A DNA stretch of 64,000 nt from an uncultured Olsenella sp. (lineage in GTDB: Bacteria > Actinomycetota > Coriobacteriia > Coriobacteriales > Atopobiaceae). Made by a program: the position numbers and the translations under genes. This document shows positions 40,868-48,998 of the stretch, piece by piece (the first letter of the stretch is position 1; each line of letters starts with the position of its first letter). The notes beneath the pieces are model-generated. The model worked only from the letters and a program-made list of their open reading frames with translations, did no database searches and was not told where the DNA came from. The stretch is taken from contig CASEHX010000012.1 in NCBI GenBank assembly GCA_949287905.1, positions 18,017 through 82,016 on the forward strand, written 5' to 3'.

Positions 40868-42643
40868 ATGGAGACCTACAGCGCCCTTCTCGTCTCTCCC
40901 TACCCCGAGCTCGTCAAGGTTGCGGAGTCGGTTGCGGGAGACTACCCCGAGCTCGACCTGACCATTCACGAGGGCGACCTCTCCGAGGGACTTGCCGCCG
41001 CGCTCGGCAGCATGGACTCCGGCTACGACGTGATCATCTCGCGCGGCGGAACGGCGCAGATGCTCGAGGACGAGCTCTCGATCCCTGTCATAGAGATCGA
41101 CGTCTCCGCCGCGGACCTCCTGGAGGCCCTCGCCCTCTACAACCCCGGGGGCGCGAGAACCGCCGTGGTGGGCTTCTCCAACGCGCTCGAGGCAGTGCGC
41201 CAGGTGGCGGACTTCTCTGACTTCGACCTCGACATCTTTGACGTGGACTTCGAGGACGAGCTGCCGCTTGTCCTCTATGACATGCTGGAGGGCGACTACG
41301 AGGTCGTGCTCTGCGACAACTTCTCCCAGAGCGCCTGCGCCGCACGGGGGCTGGACGCCCACCTGCTCGCGTCCGGCGAGCAGAGCGTGAGGAAGGCCCT
41401 CAGGGCGGCGCTTCTCCTCTGTCAGCAGATGGGCGAGATCACCTCGCAGAACCACGTTCTCTGGCAGGTCATCCGCAGCCTCCCGTCAAAGGTCGCGCTC
41501 TTCACGGCGGAGGGCAGGCTCGTCTACGCCAACCTCTCCGAGCATCGCCCCGACCTCCTCTCCCTCATGCGCGCCCACCTCGACGGGACCGACGACGAGC
41601 GGCTCGTCCTGCAGCGCGGGAGGAGGACGTACCGCGTCTCCAAGACCGTCTTCCAGCAGGGGCCCGACACCTACGTGTCCTTCTCCGTCATGTCCTCGAG
41701 CGCACCCACCAACGACAGCCTGCTGGGCATCGAGCGACGGAACCGCGACGAGGTCGAGCGCTCCTACCGGGAGAGCACCTTCAGCGCGGTCCGGGCGGAG
41801 GAGGACATCGCCCCGGCGATCGTGGCGGCGGTGAGGTCCGGGCGGCCCGTGGCGCTCGAGGGCGAGGTGGGCACCGGAAAGAACCGCATCGCCGAGCTCC
41901 TCTACCTGAGGGGCACGTGGGGCTCCAGGCCGTTTGTGACCATCGACTGCCCCCTGCTCACCGAGAGGAGCTGGGACCACCTCATGAACTCGCCCAACTC
42001 CCCGCTCTACGGGGAGGGCGAGACCCTCTGGGTCAAGGCGGTCCACGCCCTGCCTCCCATCAGGGCGCAGCGGCTCGTGAGCGTGATGCGGCAGACGGGG
42101 GCGTGCGAGCGGAACCACGTGATCTTCTCGGCCAACGACAACCTGGACGCCACCGAGCCGGGGGCCATCGCCGTATTTGTGGAGCATCTGCACTGCCACG
42201 TGCTCACCGCCCCTCCCCTGCGACGCCGGAGGACCATCCGACAGGCGGTCCGCCTCTTCCTCGACCGGGAGGCGCAGCGGATGAGGGCGGAGCCGCCCTT
42301 CGTCACCGACGAGGCGATGGAGCTCCTGGCGGCGCACCCCTGGCCAAGGAACTACATCGAGCTCCGGCAGGTGCTCCAGCGAGCCGCCGCAACGGCGGAG
42401 GGCGGCGTGGTGAGGGCGGGAGACGTCCGCGAGGCGCTCGACCGCGAGGGGACGACGCGCTTCTCGTCGCTCGACACGCCGAGCGCGGCGTCGAGCATCG
42501 ACCTCCTGCGGCCCCTGCGCGCCATAGAGCGCGACGTCGTGCGCATGGTCGTGGAGAAGTACGGCGGAAACCAGACGGAGGCGGCGCGCACGCTCGGCAT
42601 CAGCCGGACCACCGTCTGGCGCCTGCTGCGCGACGAGGACTGA
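40868..42643 (+). CDS. PrpR-like regulator: sensor, degenerate AAA+ and Fis-type HTH
   Basis: A 591-residue protein with four parts. Residues 1-180 resemble the PrpR-N sensor (ISRGGTAQML, VIEIDVSAADLLEAL). About 200-280 looks PAS-like. About 305-500 is an AAA+ module of the sigma-54 activator type with Walker A EGEVGTGKN (331-339). The C-terminus ends in the Fis-type HTH GGNQTEAARTLGISRTTVWRLL. The GAFTGA loop that contacts sigma-54 is missing, and the Walker B site, normally hydrophobics then DE, reads TLWVKAVHAL (386-395). It should therefore act without sigma-54, as a conventional activator or repressor. Divergent placement suggests that it controls the acid-sugar operon. Confidence 0.82.
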   Translation: METYSALLVSPYPELVKVAESVAGDYPELDLTIHEGDLSEGLAAALGSMDSGYDVIISRGGTAQMLEDELSIPVIEIDVSAADLLEALALYNPGGARTAVVGFSNALEAVRQVADFSDFDLDIFDVDFEDELPLVLYDMLEGDYEVVLCDNFSQSACAARGLDAHLLASGEQSVRKALRAALLLCQQMGEITSQNHVLWQVIRSLPSKVALFTAEGRLVYANLSEHRPDLLSLMRAHLDGTDDERLVLQRGRRTYRVSKTVFQQGPDTYVSFSVMSSSAPTNDSLLGIERRNRDEVERSYRESTFSAVRAEEDIAPAIVAAVRSGRPVALEGEVGTGKNRIAELLYLRGTWGSRPFVTIDCPLLTERSWDHLMNSPNSPLYGEGETLWVKAVHALPPIRAQRLVSVMRQTGACERNHVIFSANDNLDATEPGAIAVFVEHLHCHVLTAPPLRRRRTIRQAVRLFLDREAQRMRAEPPFVTDEAMELLAAHPWPRNYIELRQVLQRAAATAEGGVVRAGDVREALDREGTTRFSSLDTPSAASSIDLLRPLRAIERDVVRMVVEKYGGNQTEAARTLGISRTTVWRLLRDED

Positions 42644-42840
42644 CGGAAGCGGAGGGTTGGACGGTTGCGAGGCGCTGGCTCCGCACCCCGCGCCCCGCTT
42701 GTGGGACCGATTCCATCAAACAGCGCAATTTCAGGCTGCGCAGCGCTTACATGTGCCTTGCCTGCGCTAAACTTGGGGCCAGTACGTTACCAGTTGCAAC
42801 TGCGCGCAAGGGGCGCGCAACGGAAAGGAAGCGCAACGAG

Positions 42841-43842
42841 ATGAACATCCTGTTCTATGGAACCGCCAGCTATGACAGGGCCTCGTTCACCAAGGAGCTC
42901 GTGGACTACCCCGAGATCAAGATCGACTTCACCGAAACCAACCTCACGCCCATGACCGCGGCGCTCGCGCGCGGCTATGACGCCGTCTGCGCCTTCGTCA
43001 ACGCGGACTGCGGCGCCATGACGCTCGAGATCCTCGCCGGCTTTGGCGTGAAGCTGCTGCTCATGCGCTGCGCCGGCTTCGACGCCGTCAACGTTGCCGT
43101 GGCCGAGGACCTGGGCATCAAGGTCACCCGCGTCCCCGCCTACTCCCCCGAGGCCATCGCCGAGCACGCCATGGGCCTCGCGCTGGCCGCCAACCGCCGC
43201 ATCTGCAAGGGCTACATCCGCGTCCGCGAGAACGACTTCTCGCTCGACGGCCTCGTCGGCGAGACGCTCCACGGCAAGACCGCCGGCATCATCGGCACCG
43301 GCCGCATCGGCGCCGCGCTCTGCCGCATCTGCAAGGGCTTTGGCATGAAGGTCCTGGGCTCCGACCTCTACCCCAACCAGAAGCTCGTGGAGGAGGGCGT
43401 CGTCGACGAGTACGTCGACTACGACGAGCTCTATCGCCGCTCCGACCTCATCTCGCTCCACGCCTTCCTCAACGACGAGAGCCGTCACATGATCAACGAC
43501 GAGTCCATCGCGAAGATGAAGGACGGCGTGATCTTCATCAACACCGGTCGCGGCGGCCTCGTGGACACGCAGGCCCTCATCCGCGGCATCCTCTCCGGCA
43601 AGATCGGCGCCGCCGGCCTCGACGTCTACGACGAGGAGGGCCCCAACGTCTACCAGAACCGCGGCGGCCAGGTCATCGACTCCGTGACCGCGCGCCTCTG
43701 CTCCTTCCCCAACGTCGTCATGACCAGCCACCAGGCGTTCTTCACCCACGAGGCCCTCGGCGAGATCGCCCGCGTCACGCTCGACAACGCGCGCGCCTAC
43801 GCCAACGGCACCGACTTCGTGGACCGCAGCGTGGTCTGCTAG
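42841..43842 (+). CDS. D-lactate dehydrogenase-type D-2-hydroxyacid dehydrogenase
   Basis: A 333-residue NAD-dependent enzyme reducing pyruvate to D-lactate, or a related 2-keto acid. It shows the Rossmann loop GTGRIG, the catalytic Arg in NTGRGGLVD, Glu in DEEGPN and His in TSHQAFFTHE. Length and the terminal VDRSVVC tail fit fermentative LdhA-type enzymes. The ATG at 42841 has AAAGGAAG about 10 bp upstream; a longer open frame merely runs through the regulator gene in another frame and is rejected. It is 58 bp upstream of pyruvate kinase, making a functional pair at the end of glycolysis. Confidence 0.9.
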   Translation: MNILFYGTASYDRASFTKELVDYPEIKIDFTETNLTPMTAALARGYDAVCAFVNADCGAMTLEILAGFGVKLLLMRCAGFDAVNVAVAEDLGIKVTRVPAYSPEAIAEHAMGLALAANRRICKGYIRVRENDFSLDGLVGETLHGKTAGIIGTGRIGAALCRICKGFGMKVLGSDLYPNQKLVEEGVVDEYVDYDELYRRSDLISLHAFLNDESRHMINDESIAKMKDGVIFINTGRGGLVDTQALIRGILSGKIGAAGLDVYDEEGPNVYQNRGGQVIDSVTARLCSFPNVVMTSHQAFFTHEALGEIARVTLDNARAYANGTDFVDRSVVC

Positions 43843-43900
43843 CCGGCATCGCCCGCCCCGTCCCCCTGTTCCCCCTGTCCGAGCGAAGAGAGAGGCTCAG

Positions 43901-45352
43901 ATGGCAACTTTCAAGAAGAAGAAGACCAAGATCGTGTGCACCATGGGTCCGGCCGTCGAGGACGAGGAGGTGCTGCGCCAGCTCATCCTGCACGGCATGA
44001 ACGTTGCGCGCTTCAACTTCTCCCACGGCTCCCACGAGTACCACCGCAAGAACATCGAGCGCGTGCGCAAGCTCTCCCGCGAGCTCTCCATCCCGGTGGC
44101 GATCCTGCTCGACACCAAGGGCCCCGAGGTCCGCACCGGCCTGCTCAAGGACGGCGAGAAGGTCCAGCTCGAGACCGGCAAGACCTGCATCGTCACCACC
44201 GACGACGACGTGGTGGGAACCGCCGAGCGCTTCTCGCTCGACTACAAGGAGCTGCCCAACGAGGTGGAGAAGGGCTCCGTCATCCTGATCGACGACGGTC
44301 TCATCGGCCTGGAGGTCGACCACGTCGAGGGCACCGACATGTACTGCAAGATCACCAACGGCGGCCTGCTCGGCGAGCGCAAGGGCGTGAACATCCCCAA
44401 CGTCAACATCAGCCTGCCGTCCGTCACCGCCCAGGACCGCGCGGACATCATGTTTGGCTGCGAGCTGGGCATCGACGCCATCGCCGCCTCCTTCATCCGC
44501 GACGGCAAGGCCGTCCAGGAGATCCGCAAGATCTGCATCGAGATGGGCACGCCCAACATCCTCATCTTCCCCAAGATCGAGAGCGCCCTTGGCGTGAAGA
44601 ACTTCGACGAGATCCTCCACGAGGCCGACGGCTGCATGGTCGCCCGCGGCGACCTGGGCGTTGAGGTGCCGGCCGCCGAGGTGCCGCACATCCAGAAGAC
44701 CATCATCCGCAAGTGCAACCAGCACTACAAGCCGGTCATCACCGCCACGCAGATGCTCGACTCCATGCAGCGCAACCCGCGCCCCACGCGCGCCGAGGTC
44801 ACCGACGTTGCCAACGCCATCTACGACGGCACCGACTGCGTCATGCTCTCCGGCGAGACCGCGGCCGGCAAGTACCCGATCGAGGCCGTGAAGACCATGT
44901 CCGAGATCTGCAAGGAGACCGAGAAGTACGTGCCCGAGCGCAAGGAGTACCACGACCGCGGCGGCGTGCGCAACGTCAACGGCGCCACCGGCTTTGCCGC
45001 GCTCGAGATGGCCGACCGCGTGAACGCCAAGTGCATCCTCGCCCCCACGCACTCCGGCCGCTCCGCGCGCCTGATCTCCACCTTCCGTCCCAAGATGCCG
45101 CTCTACGCCACGTCCCCGAGCGAGGAGACCATCCGTCGCACCTGCTTCTACTGGGGCGTCTACGCGTACCGCACCGTGGAGCAGGGCTCGCTCTCCAGCA
45201 CGCTCTACAACGCGCTGACCACGGCGAAGAACAACGGCCTGGTCGAGGCCGGCGACATCGTCGTCATCACCGCCGGCGACGCCCAGACCTCGCCGCGCCT
45301 GGGCGACTACACCACCTCCACCAACATGGCGATGGTGGCGCAGGTCCAGTAG
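43901..45352 (+). CDS. pyk: Pyruvate kinase
   Basis: Makes pyruvate and ATP from phosphoenolpyruvate. The 483-residue protein has MNVARFNFSHG, LDTKGPEVRTG, the catalytic MVARGDLGVE, ITATQMLDSM and the C-terminal regulatory domain from about residue 350. The start ATG is preceded by GAGAGAGGCTCAG. A strong terminator follows. Base use is very GC-rich in third positions, consistent with high expression. Confidence 0.97.
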   Translation: MATFKKKKTKIVCTMGPAVEDEEVLRQLILHGMNVARFNFSHGSHEYHRKNIERVRKLSRELSIPVAILLDTKGPEVRTGLLKDGEKVQLETGKTCIVTTDDDVVGTAERFSLDYKELPNEVEKGSVILIDDGLIGLEVDHVEGTDMYCKITNGGLLGERKGVNIPNVNISLPSVTAQDRADIMFGCELGIDAIAASFIRDGKAVQEIRKICIEMGTPNILIFPKIESALGVKNFDEILHEADGCMVARGDLGVEVPAAEVPHIQKTIIRKCNQHYKPVITATQMLDSMQRNPRPTRAEVTDVANAIYDGTDCVMLSGETAAGKYPIEAVKTMSEICKETEKYVPERKEYHDRGGVRNVNGATGFAALEMADRVNAKCILAPTHSGRSARLISTFRPKMPLYATSPSEETIRRTCFYWGVYAYRTVEQGSLSSTLYNALTTAKNNGLVEAGDIVVITAGDAQTSPRLGDYTTSTNMAMVAQVQ

Positions 45353-45374
45353 CCGAGAAGAACAGCGAGTCGCA

Positions 45375-45404
45375 GGGCCCCGGACGTGCGTCCGGGGCCC
45401 TTTT
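45375..45404 (+). terminator. Terminator of pyk
   Basis: GGGCCCCGGA and TCCGGGGCCC form a perfect 10-bp stem with a CGTGCG loop, followed by TTTT. Confidence 0.9.
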
Positions 45405-45416
45405 GCGTTGCCCGCG

Positions 45417-45706
45417 GGGCTTCTCGATTGACGGTTGCGGGCTCGTCTCAGCCTTGCGTGCTTCTCGCGATTATGAAAGCGGGCTCGTCTCAGCCCTGCA
45501 CGCTTCTCGCTTGACGGTGGCGGGCTCGTCTCAGTCCTGCGGGGCTTCTCGCTTGACGAAAGCGGGCTCGTCTCAGCTTTGAACGCCCTTCAGGCTGAGA
45601 CGAGCCCTGTTTGGTCAAGTTTTCCGGCCGCAAGGCTGAGACGAGGCCCGTTTGGTCAAGTTTTCCGGCCACGAAGCTGAGACGAGCCCCGTTTGGTCAA
45701 GCGGAG
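45417..45706. repeat. Convergent 41-bp-period array, family B (copy 2)
   Basis: Four forward CTCGTCTCAG units (starting near 45442, 45484, 45525, 45567) are followed by three reverse CTGAGACGAG units (45595, 45636, 45677). Spacings are 41-42 bp. Between core boxes, forward units have GGCTTCTCGCTTGACG and reverse units GTTTGGTCAAG, which are loosely complementary. The second reverse unit carries GAGACGAGGCCC, a private variant shared with copy 3. Confidence 0.9.
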
Positions 45707-45709
45707 AAC

Positions 45710-45988
45710 TCAGCCCTCAAAGAAGCCCTGGTCGCTCATCTTCGACCAAGCAAGGTACATCTCCCGATAGTTCGCCTTAATGAACCGGCAGATGACACTC
45801 AACTCATGGTCGGAGAGCCTACCGCGATCCCGCACAACCGCTTCGCCACTGCTCCGTACGAAGAACTTGGCCGAGCCGCCTTCGGTCAGGCGCGCATCGC
45901 TTGCATGGACGTGCATGCACTCAACAATGCAGTGGGCAGTGAAGTAGAGGTAGTACCCGCATATCTTGAAGTCGTAGTACTTAGGCAT
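45710..45988 (-). CDS. DUF4160 family protein
   Basis: A 92-residue protein with the DUF4160 look: MPKYYDFKICGYYLYF at the start, then a His/Val motif MHVHASDARL, a strand FFVRSSGEAVV and a C-terminal WSK-type helix. DUF4160 proteins are short, often in toxin-antitoxin-like or mobile contexts, without a proven activity. The ATG at 45988 lies within the end of the upstream gene, so translation is coupled. Codon use is less GC-biased than in flanking genes. It is the last gene of a three-gene cassette between two copies of a repeat array. Confidence 0.72.
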   Translation of the reverse strand: MPKYYDFKICGYYLYFTAHCIVECMHVHASDARLTEGGSAKFFVRSSGEAVVRDRGRLSDHELSVICRFIKANYREMYLAWSKMSDQGFFEG

Positions 45989-46217
45989 GCAAGTCGTCCA
46001 GACAGTCTCGATTCCGCGAGAGGTAGTCGGCGACAATTGCCAGCTCTATGTCATCCATGCTTGTCTCAAGCATCTCCCCGTCTCGAGAGAAAACCGCGGC
46101 ATTGAAAGGCGCCCTGAGCTTGAGAACCCGGATACTGCCATCTGCAAGCGTGAAGGCATACCCGTTCACGATCATGTCCGCACCGTCGGCCACGGCCGCC
46201 AGCTCAGTCTCGCTCAT
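45981..46217 (-). CDS. Small protein of the DUF4160 cassette, unrecognised
   Basis: A 78-residue soluble protein, with no TM helix or known motif. It has a beta-strand-rich look in the middle (GYAFTLADGSIRVLKL) and an acidic helix at the C-terminus (DDIELAIVADYLSRN). It overlaps its neighbours on both sides by 4-8 bp. DUF2442-type small partners often accompany DUF4160; whether this is one is not clear. Confidence 0.6.
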   Translation of the reverse strand: MSETELAAVADGADMIVNGYAFTLADGSIRVLKLRAPFNAAVFSRDGEMLETSMDDIELAIVADYLSRNRDCLDDLHA

Positions 46218-46501
46218 GCAACAAGCACCTCCTCTATAGGGGCAAGCACGGAGTCAGCGTCAAGATAGAGGTTTTCCAGTATCGGCACCAAGTCGATGTA
46301 TTCCTCAACGGGGTTGCCCTGCCCGTCGTATTCCGCCTCGACGACGATGTAGCCCCTGTCCCAAGACTTAACGCTTAGATAACGCCTCAGGCTCCTCGAC
46401 GTACGGAATCGAATGCGGTAAGGCCCAAACGAAAAGCAGGTGTACGTGCCGTCACACGACAGCCTGGCAGTATGTGCGCTATCGTCCACCATGACTCCCA
46501 T
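46214..46501 (-). CDS. Small protein of the DUF4160 cassette, unrecognised
   Basis: A 95-residue protein, first gene of the cassette, with MVDDSAHTARLSCDGTYTCF near its start and a run RIRFRTSRSLRRYL, then an acidic C-terminal half (EEYIDLVPILENLYLDAD). I do not recognise a characterised family. It overlaps the next gene by 4 bp, so all three genes are cotranscribed. It lies just inside the second flanking repeat array. Confidence 0.6.
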   Translation of the reverse strand: MGVMVDDSAHTARLSCDGTYTCFSFGPYRIRFRTSRSLRRYLSVKSWDRGYIVVEAEYDGQGNPVEEYIDLVPILENLYLDADSVLAPIEEVLVA

Positions 46502-46593
46502 CGCACGTCCTCATGTCTTGTCATCGTACCCAAAAAGTTCGCTCTGCCACATTGCTACAGAAAGACAGGGCTCCGATTTCTCAACCTCGCGGG

Positions 46594-46838
46594 GCTTCTC
46601 GCTTGACGGCGGCAGGCTCGTCTCAGCCCTGAGGGGCTTCTCGCTTGACGAAAGCGGGCTCGTCTCAGCCCTGCGCGCTTCTCGCTTGACGGTGGCAGGC
46701 TCGTCTCAGTCCTGCGGGGCTTCTCGCTTGACGATGGCGGGCTCGTCTCAGCTTTGAACGCCGTTCAGGCTGAGACGAGCCCCGTTTGGTCAAGTTTTCC
46801 GGCCGAAAGGCTGAGACGAGGCCCGTTTGGTCAAGCTA
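46594..46838. repeat. Convergent 41-bp-period array, family B (copy 3)
   Basis: Forward CTCGTCTCAG units lie at 46617, 46659, 46700 and 46742, then reverse CTGAGACGAG at 46770 and 46811. The centre (CAGCTTTGAACGCC...TTCAGGCTGAGACG) is almost the same as that of copy 2, and the GAGACGAGGCCC variant recurs. The two copies look like duplicates in direct orientation around the DUF4160 cassette. Confidence 0.9.
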
Positions 46839-46851
46839 AGAGCCGGCGCCC

Positions 46852-48183
46852 CTAGCGCTCGCAGCGCCAGTAGTATGCCGAGAAGGGCTTGAGCTCGGAG
46901 CCGCCGCCAAAGTCATGCTCCTCCCCGGTGATGAGGTCCACGGCGCGGCCGCACTGGGCGTCAAAGTGCGCCGTCGCGGGCTCGCCGCTCGCGTTGATGG
47001 CCACGATCACGCGCTCGCCCTCGCTGCGACGTTGGAAGACCAGCTGCTGCGGCTGGCACTGGAGCTGCGTGTAGTCGCCCCAGACGAGCGCCTCCGAGCC
47101 CGCGCGAGCCTTCGCCAGCGCTGCGATCCAGTCCGTGAGCGCGTTCCACTCCGGCGCGTCCAGCGCGGGGCGCAGCTCGTGGTCGCCGGGGAGCTGCTCG
47201 CCCTCGATGCCCCACTCGCTGCCGTAGTAGACCGCCGGCACGCCGCTCATGGCAAAGAGCAGCCCGTAGAGCGGCACCAGCTGGCGACCGTCGTCCAGCT
47301 TGGTGGCGATGCGCGGCACGTCGTGGTTGTCCACAAAGTCGAGCATGTGACGGCCGGTGTAAAGGTCCCACGGGTGGCTTCCGCTCTGGCGCTCCAGCGC
47401 GTAGGCGACCTCGTGCATGTTGGCCGCGTTCATGGAGGACCACAGGCCCTTGTAGGCCTCGTAGTTGGTCACGGAGTCGCAGAGGTCCTCGCCCATCCAC
47501 TGGTTGTAGTCGCCGAACATTGTCTCTCCCACCAGCGGGAACTTCTCGCCGCGCTCGCGGCCGATCTCATCGGCAAGGCCACGCAGGGAGCGCAGGTAGC
47601 CCTGGTCGAGGCAGTACGCTACGTCCAGGCGCAGGCCGTCGATGTCAAACTCGCGCACCCAGCCGCGGATGACGTCGGCCAGGTAGTTGTTGAGATCCTG
47701 GTTCCAGTGGTTGAGCTTCACCAGTGCCGCCGCGCCCTCCCAGCAGCTGTAGGAGAGGCCGTCGTCGAAGCAGTTGTTGCCGTTGAAGTCGATCTCGAAC
47801 CATCCGGCATACGGGCTCTCGCCGCGGCGCTGCAGCACGTCCTGGAACGCCCAGAAGCCGCGCCCCACGTGGTTGAACACGCCGTCGAGAAGGACCTTGA
47901 TGCCGGCGGCGTGGCAGGCGTCCACGACCGTGCGCAGGTCCTCGTTGGTACCGAGGCGGCAGTCCACCTTGGAGTAGTCGCGCGTGTCGTAGCCGTGCGC
48001 GTCGGACTCGAAGACGGGGTTGAGCAGCAGGCACGTGACGCCCATCCTGGCCATGTGGTCGACCCATCCGTCGTCCACGATCTTGAGCAGGCGATGCTCG
48101 AGTGCGCCGTCGTTCTCGTACGGGGCCCCGCAGAGACCCAGGGGATAGATCTGATAGACAAACGACGGCTCGTACCAGCTCAT
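46852..48183 (-). CDS. GH13 alpha-amylase family glycoside hydrolase
   Basis: A 443-residue GH13 enzyme without signal peptide, so cytosolic. The four conserved regions are visible: DGVFNHVG, DGLRLDVAY (nucleophile Asp), VGETMFG (acid/base Glu) and FVDNHD (transition-state Asp). It probably hydrolyses or rearranges short maltodextrins or similar glucans. The N-terminus WYEPSFVYQIYPLGLCG resembles maltogenic-type GH13 members. The ATG at 48183 follows GGGAGGTGCGCGC. It stands next to, but separate from, the phospholipase-like gene. Confidence 0.9.
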   Translation of the reverse strand: MSWYEPSFVYQIYPLGLCGAPYENDGALEHRLLKIVDDGWVDHMARMGVTCLLLNPVFESDAHGYDTRDYSKVDCRLGTNEDLRTVVDACHAAGIKVLLDGVFNHVGRGFWAFQDVLQRRGESPYAGWFEIDFNGNNCFDDGLSYSCWEGAAALVKLNHWNQDLNNYLADVIRGWVREFDIDGLRLDVAYCLDQGYLRSLRGLADEIGRERGEKFPLVGETMFGDYNQWMGEDLCDSVTNYEAYKGLWSSMNAANMHEVAYALERQSGSHPWDLYTGRHMLDFVDNHDVPRIATKLDDGRQLVPLYGLLFAMSGVPAVYYGSEWGIEGEQLPGDHELRPALDAPEWNALTDWIAALAKARAGSEALVWGDYTQLQCQPQQLVFQRRSEGERVIVAINASGEPATAHFDAQCGRAVDLITGEEHDFGGGSELKPFSAYYWRCER

Positions 48184-48271
48184 GCGCGCACCTCCCGGCA
48201 CAGACAACAGACCCATCCATTCTACCTGGGCGCCGTTCGCCTAATTTGCGCGCCGCAAGCGGCGGGATGAC

Positions 48272-48925
48272 TCACACGCGGCTTGAGAGGCCCCCTACGA
48301 TCGTGGCGTTTGCCTCCTCGCGGGCCACGTCAAAGAACTCGGCCGTGAGCAGCTGGTAGTCCGGGGCCCCGCCCAGGTGCTCCACCTGGTTCTTCTCCAC
48401 GATCCTGCGCGCGGACTCAACGGCGCCGCGCACGTCTCGCTCCAGGATGGAGTACGGCGGAAACGCGGCGCACTGGGCGAGAAGCGCCTCGTCCACGTGC
48501 GGCACGAGCGAGATGTCCAGGGTGCGCCCAAAGAGCGCGAAGTCCCCCTGCTTGCCGATGCGCGCCCGCTCACCCGGCTCCACGCCGATGCTCGCCAGGT
48601 AGGCTCGCGTATGCGCGTTGTACACGTGGTCAGCCACCAGATGCGCCCACGCGCCGAGCACCACGTCAGAGACGTCGTCGCGCCCGGCGATGTAGAAGTC
48701 CCAGAAGTCGTCGTAGCGCGGCAGCGGGATATGCTCGCGGATGGTGTAGTGCGTGAGCTTGTAGTCTATGCGCACGGTGGTGTTGGGGACCATGTAGCCC
48801 ACGTAGACGTCGGGGGCCAGGTTGCCGAGAAGAAACGCGTTCTCGTCACGCACGCCCAGGGCGGCCGCCCCCTCCTCGCGAAGGAGCCGCTCCACGTGCG
48901 CGGTATGTATGTTCCAGCTCGGCAT
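48272..48925 (-). CDS. Zinc-dependent phospholipase C-like protein
   Basis: A 217-residue all-helical protein starting PSWNIHTAHVE, with His/Asp clusters typical of PF00882 proteins: GNLAPDVYVGY, THYTIREH and GAWAHLVADHVYNAH, which would coordinate metal ions. Members in Gram-positives often lack export signals, as here, and their substrate is not established. The gene stands alone, with short gaps either side. Confidence 0.78.
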   Translation of the reverse strand: MPSWNIHTAHVERLLREEGAAALGVRDENAFLLGNLAPDVYVGYMVPNTTVRIDYKLTHYTIREHIPLPRYDDFWDFYIAGRDDVSDVVLGAWAHLVADHVYNAHTRAYLASIGVEPGERARIGKQGDFALFGRTLDISLVPHVDEALLAQCAAFPPYSILERDVRGAVESARRIVEKNQVEHLGGAPDYQLLTAEFFDVAREEANATIVGGLSSRV

Positions 48926-48998
48926 GACCCCATGCTAGCACGGAACCGGCGCCCCAGAAAGAAAGACGCCCCGACAGACGAGCGCGTTTGAGGCCGGC

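Noticed and set aside
41917..42840. N-terminal extension of the D-lactate dehydrogenase frame
   Set aside because: The extension overlaps the regulator gene in another frame; the ATG at 42841 starts at the family N-terminus.
45417..46838. Insertion sequence around the DUF4160 cassette
   Set aside because: There is no transposase and the flanks are direct multi-unit arrays rather than simple terminal inverted repeats; an insertion remains possible but not as a standard IS.
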